Part shown: piece by piece, positions 1 to 10,119 of the stretch | Layout of the letters: every line of letters starts with the position of its first letter | Position numbering within the stretch: position 1 is the first letter of the stretch | Source of the DNA: Anthopleura xanthogrammica | Lineage: Eukaryota > Cnidaria > Anthozoa > Actiniaria > Actiniidae | DNA length: 64,000 nucleotides | Direction: 5' to 3' | Assembly: GCA_964019055.1 (NCBI GenBank) | Contig: OZ025209.1 | Coordinates: forward strand, 6,559,071-6,623,070 | Notes under the pieces: model-generated | What the model saw: only the letters and a program-made list of their open reading frames with translations | Databases searched by the model: none | Told to the model about the DNA's origin: nothing | Translations under genes and position numbers: made by a program

Positions 1-316
1 TGTGAAGCAATCTTTTAAGTGTACTTGAGCCACTTCACGATTTCGTCCGCCATCTTTAGATCATAGCAAACACTGCAAAATATCTAGAAATCCAGAACTC
101 CGATCCGCTCAACGTTATCTGCCAGCATGGAACACTCAACGTTACCCGGCGAGCAGTGACTCAACGTCAATGGATTTTCGAAATTTAAACCTTAGTGACA
201 TTAAGAGCAATGTGGGTGTTCTAACTACCTTTTTATGTTGCTAGCATTTTCACAAAACTCGTGCATCGATTTAATGTTTAAAAAAAAATATTTTCTCGGC
301 ATTCCTGCTTTGGTTG
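1..316. other. intergenic, no gene seen
   Basis: No reading frame, RNA gene or clear repeat is recognisable. A reverse copy of a YY1-like motif (GCCATCTTT) is present near 51-59, but nothing else supports a promoter. Confidence 0.4.
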
Positions 317-1236
317 TACTAACCATCTCTTATCTCTCCCCTCCTGTCCCTCACAGTAAACAAATTCCTTGCTCCTCCCCCAACCCATGTAGATGATGGT
401 TTACTCACACACTAACCATCTCTTAACTCTTCCCTCTTGTCCCACACAGCAAACAAACCCCTTCCATCTCCCAACCCTATGTAGATGATGGTTTACATAC
501 ACTAACCATCTCTCATCTCTTCCCTCCTGTCCCACACAACAAACAAACCCCTTCCATCTCCCAACCCTATGTAGATGATGGTTTACATACACTAACCATC
601 TCTCATCTCTCCCCTCCTGTCCCACACAGCAAACAAACCCCTTCCATCTCCCAACCCTATGTAGATGATGGTTTACATACACTAACCATCTCTCATCTCT
701 TCCCTCCTGTCCCACACAACAAACCCCTTCCATCTCCCAACCCTATGTAGATGATGGTTTACATACACTAACCATCTCTCATCTCTTTCCTCCTGTCCCA
801 CACAGCAAACAAACCCCTTCCATTTCCCAACCCTATGTAGATGATGGTTTACATACACTAACCATCTCTCATCTCTTTCCTCCTGTCCCACACAGCAAAC
901 AAACCCCTTCCATCTCCCAACCCTATGTAGATGATGGTTTACATACACTAACCATCTCTCATCTCTTTCCTCCTGTCCCACACAGCAAACAAACCCCTTC
1001 CATCTCCCAACCCTATGTAGATGATGGTTTACATACACTACCCATCTCTCATCTCTTTCCTCCTGTCCCACACAGCAAACAAACCCCTTCCATCTCCCAA
1101 CCCTATGTAGATGATGGTTTACATACACTAACCATCTCTCATCTCTCCCCTCCTGTCCCACACAGCAAACAAACCCCTTCTCCCTCCCAACCCCAGGAGC
1201 AGATTAGTTTACACACACAATAACCATCTCTCATCC
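317..1236. repeat. 90-bp minisatellite, about 10 copies
   Basis: A unit carrying GTAGATGATGGTTTAC recurs at 481, 571, 661, 747, 837, 927, 1017 and 1107. Spacing is 90 bp except for one 86-bp step, and degenerate copies lie at both edges. Because 90 is a multiple of three, the minus strand stays open as an artificial 30-residue repeat. It is not judged to be coding. Confidence 0.95.
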
Positions 1237-1317
1237 ATCCTACATGCGCCCCAAACTACAAACAAAAATCCCCCTCACACACATGTCTTCCCTCTTGTCT
1301 CGCAGTACATACAACCG

Positions 1318-1322
1318 CCCCC

Positions 1323-1353
<31 letters not shown>

Positions 1354-1356
1354 ACT
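1318..1356. repeat. poly(C) tract followed by (CA)n
   Basis: About 20 consecutive C are followed by about eight CA dinucleotides. The exact length may be unreliable in an assembly. Confidence 0.9.
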
Positions 1357-1542
1357 CTCTCTCCAGTACCATCTTTCCAAACAACTACACAGGACACCCA
1401 ATCCCATGTTACTCATATTACACCACATACATTCCCCACATTCCTTCACTTCCTCTATACGATCTATTCATCTTCGAATATGCCAGCAAAGACCACATTG
1501 CAAGCCGTAAACAAGCTTTACAAACCACTCAAGCCAACTTAA

Positions 1543-2368
1543 GGTAATTCCGTAGTTTTGCATTGCGCACGTGCTACTGCGCACGATTTTAGCCAGCGCG
1601 AGCTCGTGCACATTGGCTATTATTACGATTTCAAGATGGCGGCCGGCTGGTAAAAACGGTTTGTTAAAAATACACAAAATACAGAAAACAAACCAAAACA
1701 ACCAGGAAATTATCAATCGAAGGTATCTGGCATTGATATGAGAGTTTTGTATAAATTTAGAAAGATATCACAGTCTTTTTTATATTTTTTTTGTGTGTAA
1801 ACTCTCCCTAGTCCTTTCTAGATCACTACATTTCGAGGACAAAATTCGTATTTTAGCGAGCTGTAGCGCGAAAACGAGCACGGTGACCTATCTTTTTTAT
1901 TTCAGTAAATCAATAAGGAATAGGTTTACCATAATATATCTTAATTTAAACAAAATTCCATATCCAGTTTTCGAGATATTCTCAAAAACATACTGCGGAA
2001 AACTGTTTCCAGATCGATATTAGGGAGAACATCGAAGTTGAAAAGTCCCTGTTTTTTACAACGACTGCATTTTCTGGAAAATTTTCGGCATCCAACTGTT
2101 GCTTTGCTTCATAAAAGAAAGAATAACGCAAATAGTTTAATGTTAGCAATGACTTCCTGAAAGTGGTGGGGCCTTTTGTTCGATTCTCATGATTCGAAAA
2201 TTTCTTTCGCACGACCCCAAAAATGCCATAAATTGCCGTCATCTAGCGCCAAAACGAGCACGGTGACCCCACTTTTTTATTTCATTTTTGGAATAAGTAG
2301 CATTAACTTAATGACTGTGTGAAGTTTTATTAAAATTCTCTGTTCGGATCTATTACTACGGAATTACC
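1543..2368. mobile_element. non-autonomous DNA transposon with TTAA target duplication
   Basis: Termini are inverted repeats beginning GGTAATTCCGTAGT (1543) and ending CTACGGAATTACC (2368), each flanked by TTAA (1539-1542 and 2369-2372). TTAA duplication is typical of piggyBac and Kolobok elements. There is no transposase frame in its 826 bp. Inside, a segment around AACGAGCACGGTGACC occurs twice, near 1874 and 2255, suggesting an internal partial duplication. Confidence 0.8.
1560..1645 (+). promoter_or_regulatory. promoter-like motif cluster inside the TTAA element
   Basis: Two NRF1-like half sites (TGCGCAC at 1564 and 1578), a reverse CCAAT box (ATTGG at 1612) and a full YY1-type AAGATGGCGGC (1633-1643) lie within 80 bp. 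Such combinations mark TATA-less animal promoters. No downstream gene is visible, so promoter activity is inference. Confidence 0.35.
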
Positions 2369-2372
2369 TTAA

Positions 2373-2954
2373 ATAAGTCTTTCACCTTTCCGCTCACTTT
2401 AATTCCGTATCCTACACCGTTCTTTATGTCAGTTTAACTTACCACACACGCTACCGACCGATATATATCTTCAACATACAACACAGGTCAACGTGGTGTG
2501 TCCCTGGTCGTTTCGTTGCACGTAGGGTTGAGCCTTTGGTGCCATAGGTTTTGAAACGTGTAGGTCGGACACTGACCTCTACCTTGTGTCTTAACCCCTG
2601 ATGAGAAACACTTGGTAGAACGAACGACCATCCCAGAACCATCGTTTATTTATAGTTCACCTTTCCCACGCCGCCGCGAAAAACGTTTCGAAACGTTGCC
2701 TTCACTCACAAATTAATCTTTTCTCCATTCTGTATGTATCATACCATTCGTTATACAGTCGTTAAAAAACTACACATCTCTTAAACACCCTCTCTCCCCC
2801 TCCCCTACAACCCTCCTTCATTCCTTAGCTTGGGTCCGAATACCTGTTTTTCCTTGAATATATTCTTGTACATTCACTTGCTTGAATATATTTTTGCATT
2901 TTTATACCGACCCAAATGTTCACCTGAAATTGTTCCCCTGTACCATTAGAATGG
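2373..2954. other. intergenic, no gene seen
   Basis: Only short spurious frames. No repeat boundary or RNA gene was recognised. Confidence 0.4.
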
Positions 2955-3237
2955 TAGACTCTTCCACCGTCCCCCGCTCGGCCGCTGCACTCTCACGCCA
3001 TTTCGCGCGCGCGATCGCCATATGCTACTTTCCGTAGTCTTCCCACAATCCCTTATGATCCCATCGCAAGCTCGAGGTCAGGGTAATATTTGCATATTTT
3101 TTATACATTTTTATGCAAATTTTACCCTGACCTCGACCTCATGCTCGGATCATAAGGGATCGTGGGAAGACTACGGAAAGGAAATTGAGAGGATGCGAGT
3201 GCATGCAGCGGCCGAGCGGGGACTGTGGAAGAGTCTA
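2955..3237. mobile_element. palindromic foldback MITE
   Basis: The left end TAGACTCTTCCAC (2955-2967) is the exact reverse complement of 3225-3237. Complementarity continues inward through the GCTCGGCCGCTGCA segment, the CTTTCCGTAGTCTTCCCAC segment and the AGGTCAGGGTAA segment to a short AT-rich loop near 3095. The element has no coding capacity. Confidence 0.85.
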
Positions 3238-4439
3238 GTAGCATAGAGTGGTTCTCCGTACCTCCGTACCATTTTACTGAATTAGCCAAATTTAGTTATC
3301 CAAAAACGCAAAAGACAGAATTTCATCATCCGACTCATCCGACACTGAAATTAAAGGACAGGATGTTCAGTTTTCGCCGTATACAACCAAGTAAAATTAG
3401 TTGAAGCTATCACTTCAGGGTATAGGTGGATTATTAATCATAAAGGATTGGAATTCCGCTGGTGGATCCAGGATTATCACTGTTACCTACAAAACCAATA
3501 TATAGTTCCTCTTTATATTATTCATTACTCTTTATTCTTATCAGTTTTTAAAACTCCGGGGGAGGGCGGTCGGCTAGCCAGCCAAGATCAGCTCCACGGG
3601 TGGATCCATGAGTTAGCCGGCATACCCCGAGTTGAGAGGGGGGTCCAAACGTCACGATACTAAGCAAAAGAAGTGGGCTATTGCAATAAAACTACGACCG
3701 AAAAAGTAGGGGGCCGGACCGAACTCCCCCCCCTCCCCCGGAACCGCTACTGAATCAGCATTACAATATGAAAACCATCGTTGATCCACAGGCTAACCAC
3801 TCTGATCATGAGAACGAAAACGTACTTGAATATATGTATTTGTTTCACGTTTTCGTTTTATCATAGTGGTAAGGCTACGTGGTTCATCGAATAAAGCCGC
3901 TGACTAATGTGCAATTCTCTACTTTTACATTGCCCACAATACATTGCGATTTGGGTGCAACTAGGGTAAACACCCGTCATATTATAAACACTGATCAGAA
4001 GATGTTACAAATGCATCTTATGATACTTTTAGATGTACTAAGAAACAACCAGAAACAAAAATATAAGAATTTTGAAAGAGTCCATAAATTAAATTTTGAG
4101 TACTCCTTCTAGTCTAGTAGCCAATTCCAAAAAGAGCTCTATTTTTCGAGTTCGTTGCACCCCAGGGGTGGCAAGCTGTTCTTGGTATCATTTTAAAGCT
4201 CAGACCCTCCTGATTACGAATCTACTTGTTAACACGTGATAAGTGTCAATACATTTCCTGAGCTTCTTGATGTTCTGACTGTGGAGAAAATAACTCAGAA
4301 GGATCTGATAAACAGTATTTTATGTATGAAAGCAGGTAAAGTATACATTCGATTGAAGAACGTTTAATTTCATTCAAGAGAGTATGAAGTAAATTACTTG
4401 ATACTCTCTCGTGTCATTACACTTTTTACCGTTTATCCC

Positions 4440-6030
4440 AAACCGCAACGTATTTATTTTATTTATTTATTACTGGGTTGCTATGGTAGCAAACCAGTCT
4501 TAAAATGAGATCCGTTTTTCGGGCGTCAGGTAGACCATAATTTCACACGTCATGATTGGTCGAGAACTTGTAAACAATGTCCAATGTCCAATGAAGTTGC
4601 CACACGACATCGAGGACGACGTATTTATAGTTTTTAGTGTTGTGTCACCATTAATTCATTCGTTCAGGGTTCGTGAAGTACTAGTTTGTCTGTAGGCATG
4701 TTGCGTACTATTGTCTTTAGGTTTTTTAACTTACGCTTAAACTACTTACAAACACACACGCCGTACGTGGTAGACACTAAAAGATGTTATTGAGCGATTT
4801 TGGAACGGGTTGGTCCACATACTCAAAGAGAGAAGTCTGAGAATCTATGAGCTATCTTTGAGAATCTATCAGCAAACTACGGTATGAGAATCGTAGAACT
4901 AGACAAACTAGTCAAAATAGACTAAGATAATCTATAAGCTACCTAGCTATGATCAAACTAGATCACCAGATCTCAGATACAAAAAAATATACTGAGACAA
5001 ACTACAGAACGAGAGACAAACTACAAAACGAGTGACAAACAAAGCTTTGATGAAAGCTGACTCCAAGAACTTGTAGAAGTCAGACGAGCTGATAGTGATC
5101 TACAAGAAAGCGAACTGCCAAGACTCCTTGTTGAATATTTCCATTTATGAAAATACATAAAACAAAAACTGAGGGAAAAACAAATGACCAGTTAAACACA
5201 TTTTGGCTAAGAGTGTTTACATTGATAAAACGTTTGTTTTGCAGCGAACAGTTTCGATACTGAAATAGATATGTTTATTTCATCAGCTAGTCTTGAAAGG
5301 TACGCTAGTAGGTCAAGTAGAAATATAATATGCGTTGACAAGTCAGTAACGCAACACTAATGTCTTACTAGAATTTAAAATGTTTTTAATAAAGGGGGAC
5401 TTTGAACCCAAAAGGAACACTTTGGTAAGAAATAATAGAGTATATATGTGAGTGGGCGTGCTCTCGCACAGGCAACCCAGTGAACGCTCCAAGAGCGTCT
5501 AGTTTACATTACTTCATCCATTGAATAATTACTAATGGAGGGGGTTAGCACAACAGAGCTGGGCTCCAAATTAAGTGCGCCCTAACAAAAATATATAAAT
5601 CTAACCAGGGAAACTTATTATTCTCATAAACTGAACAAGGAAACGATGAAGAAACGTATATGGGCTGTAGAGACTGTAGATAGTCCAAGGGCTGTAGATA
5701 ATCAGATGTGATTATCATACATATATATATATAGATAATTATGCTCGTGAGAAATCTAATCAGTTAATATCAAGGAGAAATGCAATATTTTGTTATCATA
5801 AAAGAAGTCCAGAGTCAATAAATTATGAAATATAAGGAATTAGTTAATGAAAAAGTTAGATTTACGAATAGTATAAAGATTATTGATGCAAGCAGATGGA
5901 TTAGAGACTGAAATTATTAAAAAATGTCCTAAGGGTCATTCGTAATATTACATCTAGAGAAATCTAGTATTTAGTAGTTATCATGAAGCAGTTCATAGTT
6001 TTCGATTGTTCAGCCGGCATGTTGAATGTA
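4440..6030. other. AT-rich non-coding part of copy A, no gene seen
   Basis: No protein or RNA gene recognised. It belongs to the 2.5 kb that is absent from copy B of the duplication. Confidence 0.4.
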
Positions 6031-6543
6031 TCAGAAGCAATCAAAAGCAACACATTTTGTTGGAGTAGATGTCACGTGGTGAACAGCACTTAGGGCAGAT
6101 TGACTTCCATGTGATGACATTATTGACATCAAAGTGGTCAGTAACAGCATTACATGGTTCTTGAACTGGTTGACTGAAGTACAGGAGCGGATTGAATTGG
6201 AACTCAGTTCAACGCATATAATTTCTAAATTAGATTCCAAGTCTTGTCTTCTGATCGAGGTGAGATTACTTTTAACAGCTAAGAGCACACCACTGCCAGT
6301 TCTGTCATTTCTATCACGTCTGTAAATTCTGTAGTTCTTGTCCAGAATCTCAGAGTCATTGCTGGAAGCATTCAGCCAAGTTTCGGTTACAGCAATTACG
6401 TCATATTCACCAGCGTAAATTAATTGCTTGAAGGCGGTGAGCTTGCAAAGTTTTTCACCATTGGTGTCATCTTTATATAGAGCTTTAAGACTTCTCGCAT
6501 TAAGGAGAATGGATCTGAGATGGTGCAATTTTTGTTGCTTCAT
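6031..6543 (-). pseudogene. fragment of non-LTR retrotransposon endonuclease
   Basis: The minus-strand frame (170 codons) reads like the N-terminal half of an APE-type endonuclease from L2/CR1/jockey-like elements. It has an LLNARSLK opening, then DVIAVTETWLNAS with the metal-binding Glu, then YRIYRRDRNDRTGSGVLLAVK. Similarity is lost after about residue 118, and no reverse transcriptase follows, so this is a truncated fossil. It lies in the part of copy A missing from copy B. The family assignment is from motif recognition only; the clade is uncertain. Confidence 0.75.
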
Positions 6544-7120
6544 ATTTTTTCATTAGTGCACGAGCAGACTGTTCTTCAAACTATTGTGCGCGCGCTTTCT
6601 CCCTCAACGGTTGTGCGCAAGCTACTAAGAATTTTATGAAATTTGAAGCGAAGCAAACCTAACGTATTTTACATCATCGGTTAAAAATCAAAAGACGAAA
6701 ATTCAGAAAAAAAAGATCAGAAATAATTTAAATCGAAGCTTTATGAATGAATAAAAAATTGATTTGGTTTTAAATTATAATAATGTTCCAACAAAAATGA
6801 AACCAGCTGGTAAGAAAATATGCGGGAAAAAAGCTGGGCACTGATGTCAAAGTAGAGAATAGCCGGGGGGGAAATCTTGGAATCTAGGCTGCTAAATCTC
6901 GACTAAAACTCTAAAAAAGAAAAGCTAAATTTGAATTGCTTGTGAAGTGCTATGGAAAGCAGTCAGACAACATGTGGGACTGCAGAACTCCAAAATATAT
7001 ATATAAAAAAACACTTATAGATACCTGCTAAAAATGTAATCAAATGCATATCAATTAAACTCACCAAAAACAAGAGGCGGAAAAAAGAGAGAAACCTTTT
7101 ATTTTTTATATTGTTCCCTT

Positions 7121-7434
7121 CGATGCAAACCGCGGTTGTTTTTGAAGACCACAGACTCATTCGCACAAAGATAGCCTCGTTTATAAGTCAACTATTCAAA
7201 TACCGGCACCATTAAAAGTCCGTGGGATTGGTATTATTCAACTTGCACATTCTTTACATCACAGACTGACTGTACCAACTTGGCTGTTGCTAATTATTTG
7301 CAAAAGTCAACTGTAATGTAAAGAATGTACAAGGTAAATAATACCCGTATGTTTTGAAATCCCATGGACTTTTAATGGTATCTATGAATAGCTGCATGGC
7401 TTATAAACGAGACTAAAAACAGAGGATTGCATCG
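7121..7434. mobile_element. palindromic MITE just upstream of TRIM copy 1
   Basis: It starts CGATGCAAACCGCGG and ends GGATTGCATCG. Inner arms (ACCATTAAAAGTCC with its complement, and ACTTTTGCAAA/ATGTAAAGAATGT segments) fold back. A more complete relative lies at 42791-43076 and the duplicate at 28001-28313. It ends about 20 bp before the TRIM start, replacing the 5' flank seen in the paralogs. Confidence 0.8.
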
Positions 7435-7460
7435 AATCCACTTGAGAAGAAAATGGAGAA

Positions 7461-7991
7461 ATGGAGTCGTTTGTATCTGAACTCGCACAGGAAGTTCGTT
7501 GTTCCTTGTGTAAGGACATATTTATAGAGCCAAAGCTTTTAAAATGCTTTAATACGTATTGTAAAGCGTGTATCAAGAGACATGCTGAGTTACAGACGGA
7601 TGGAGGAGGTAATATCTTCAAGTGTCCCGAAGAATGTAGTGGGTTAATGAAAGTGGGGCTGGGAAAACTAATCCGTGAGGATGACAGTCAAAAAGTCCAG
7701 AGCCATTCCAACATGAACGAAAATAATAGCAAGACAGATGACAAGGAATTAGAGTCTAGTACAGAGGAGGAACTAAAAGACAAAAAGAAGTCAAAAAGGG
7801 AAGAACAGAAGGAACTACTGAGAAAAAAGGCGGGGAAAAAGAAACAGAATAAGGAGAAAGCGAAAAGGAGAGAGAAAGATCAAAAGCGGAAGACTAAGAA
7901 CGAGGAGGAGACAAAACATAATGAAAGTTCTAGCGTTGAATTTTCAGTGCAGCAGCCATCTCTGCAGTGGCCTTATTGGACCTTGAACTGA
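7461..7991 (+). pseudogene. TRIM-like copy 1, internally deleted RING pseudogene
   Basis: An open frame of 176 codons joins a RING finger directly to the lysine/glutamate-rich tail. B-box 1, B-box 2 and most of the coiled coil (about 820 bp, equivalent to 33594-34414) are gone. The RING has Cys14, 17, 29, 34, 37 and 55, but His31 of the C3HC4 set is Asn. The last pair is spaced C-x3-C because of the deletion junction. The junction shows a 4-bp microhomology (CGAA). An 8-bp duplication creates an out-of-frame ATG at 7453, giving a 24-codon upstream frame. A 2-bp deletion near 7990 truncates the last 25 residues found in copy 4. Probably non-functional; a short dominant-negative product cannot be excluded. 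Confidence 0.85.
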
Positions 7992-8725
7992 TGGTACCGT
8001 ATTTTCGGCCGGAAGACCACAGGAAGAAGAGAGAGTAGCAGCTTCTATCGAAGGGGGATCATAGTTACTGATTCAATTGTTATTATTGTATTTCAGAAAT
8101 TATTACTTTCGCCCTTTCTTTCCTTGTATCTTTTGTGAGTTTAGTACCTTAAAGTTAAAATCATATGTTGAAATGCCCAAGAGTTTGTATTTTTGAAAGG
8201 GTTACTCTCCCAAATGTGCAACTGTATTTTCTGTAAATTGTTATAGGGGATGTAAATCGGAGTAATTAAACGCAAATATATAATTTCTCTTTATTCAGTG
8301 TAACATCTAACTGATTTAATTAACTAAAACTATTAGGATGGTCATTAGGATGAAATAATTATAATACTCAATAATAACAAGTTATGGACCAACACAAGTT
8401 TCAAAACTGCAAATATATGGCTTCTGGGGCCCAGTACCAGAGGCTAGTTCACCCTACGAAAACCCGTGAGTGAGTCAGTTGTGCCCCTGCAGACTTTGAT
8501 CAGGGTCTGAATGGGATTCTCTGACAACTGAAATGCGGTTAAGAAAGAAAATGTGCAGAAGTGGAGGGGAAAAAATGCTAAAACTGGCTTAATCCGAATT
8601 CTAACCAGGCAGGGCGATAGAGGTATAACTTCTCAAAGGTCAGCTAAGATTTCTTTACTTTATTTCACATTTTGACGATTTTATTGAGGTTTTTTTATAG
8701 TTTCCCATACATTTTCTTATAATAT

Positions 8726-8879
8726 ATTATGTACTTATTGACTGAGTGGGAGGTCCGAACGGGAAAATATTTGGCTCGAGGTCCTGAAGTACGGAACGAG
8801 CGCAGCGAGTTCCGTGCCAAGGACCTCGAGCCAAATATTTTCCCGTTCGGACCGACCTTAACTCAGTCAATAAGCATTT
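8726..8879. mobile_element. palindromic foldback MITE
   Basis: CCGAACGGGAAAATATTTGG with the following CTCGAGGTCC (8756-8784) is complementary to 8821-8850. The arms extend to TATTGACTGAG/CTCAGTCAATA. The loop carries GAACGAGCGCAGCGAGTTC. Extra copies of GTCCGAACGG lie at 8970-8998. Confidence 0.85.
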
Positions 8880-9102
8880 TATCATATGACCACATATAAA
8901 AAATCGATTTCAAAGCGTTTTTAATAAATGCGAATCAAAATGCGTAGTTTTTACATGATTGACGGCAGCGAGTCCGAACGGCGAGTCCGAACGGGAAATT
9001 ATTACACTTTTCGGAAAAGCGTACTTTGTTTGCTGACGACATTTTCCCCAAAGGTTTTTTTTAGAATCACGCGTACAGTGAAATACGGTCATATGATAAA
9101 TA

Positions 9103-9250
9103 ATGGTAATTGAACTAAGTGGAGTACAATTTGGTCTGATATCAAACGCGCGATAACAAAATCACACGACCGCGTAGCGGGAGTGTGATTTGTAATCGCA
9201 AGTTTGATATCAGACCAAAATTGCACGACATGAAGTTCAATTATCACTTT
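9103..9250. mobile_element. palindromic foldback MITE
   Basis: The left arm GTAATTGAAC...GGTCTGATATCAAAC pairs with GTTTGATATCAGACC...GTTCAATTATC. The centre is CACGACCGCGTAGCGGGAGTG. No coding capacity. Confidence 0.8.
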
Positions 9251-9600
9251 ATTATATCCATTTGGAAATCATATTAGATAGACACTAAATTTGTACAAGT
9301 ACAAAAGTATTTATTAATAAGTAGCTGTTAAAATCATCCATTTTGTTTCTTTTTGTAACAAAAAATTGCAGTCAAACTTGAAAAAAGCTCCATTTTATGT
9401 TCCTTATTTGCTGTAATCTGATTGGCTGATTACATACAATCCTGTAATCTGATTGGTTACCTTTTCTAGTGTTGCATTGTGATTGGCTGACAAAAAGATG
9501 CGATTCGGACTCAAAATAGTGCGATTCGTGCTTGAATCAATCTACTGAGAGCCAATCAGATTACAGGATTTGCTAGTGATTTCAAAATGGATATAATAAA
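9250..9600. mobile_element. short TIR element
   Basis: Ends TATTATATCCATTTGGAAAT and ATTTCAAAATGGATATAATA are inverted repeats. The interior has repeated and inverted copies of GTAATCTGATTGG. It directly abuts the preceding MITE. Confidence 0.7.
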
Positions 9601-10119
9601 TATATATATGACACCACAGAAACCCAGCTTGGGCTACCTGTGAGGTAACGAAAAAAATACTCATAACCAGTCATAGTTAATTTTTCAAAACAATTCAAAA
9701 TATTTGATTTTACTGATTTGGTCTCAATAGTATTTCAATAATATTTGTAGATCTTTTCTTTAGAGAATATGCAACGAATTTGAGTTAATTCAGTAATTAA
9801 ATAATGTTTATTCTCAAAAAAGCATAAGTGAAAAGTTAACAATTTCAGTTGAGCAGGTATGCCACGGGATGCAATTTAGATTTTATAAAGGGTTCAACTG
9901 GACTGAATAATGATAATCTCTCCCTCTATAGAAAAAAAAAAAAGATTCTGAGTACTCAAGTGTAATAAATTCTAGCGTGACCCAGGTATTGCATTACGTA
10001 GGTATTATGCATATAATTAGATTACACAACCGCTGACACGATAAAATTGGATCGCGGGAGGGTGTCATACATCGCCAGGGATAAATTGACGACCTTCCAG
10101 GAATCCACTCGAGAAGAAA
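9601..10119. other. 5' flank of TRIM copy 2
   Basis: AT-rich sequence with no gene. No TATA box is convincing. The last 25 bp (CCACTCGAGAAGAAA before the ATG) are shared with the other TRIM copies. Confidence 0.4.

Larger units (their letters stand above)
3270..8540 (+). repeat. segmental duplication, copy A
   Basis: 3270-4430 matches 26793-27812, 6945-7630 matches 27826-28516, and 7630-8540 matches 34410-35290. The interval 4430-6945 is missing from copy B. Because sequence near 6880-6945 also occurs upstream of the paralog at 22437, copy B probably lost it rather than copy A gaining it. Confidence 0.85.
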
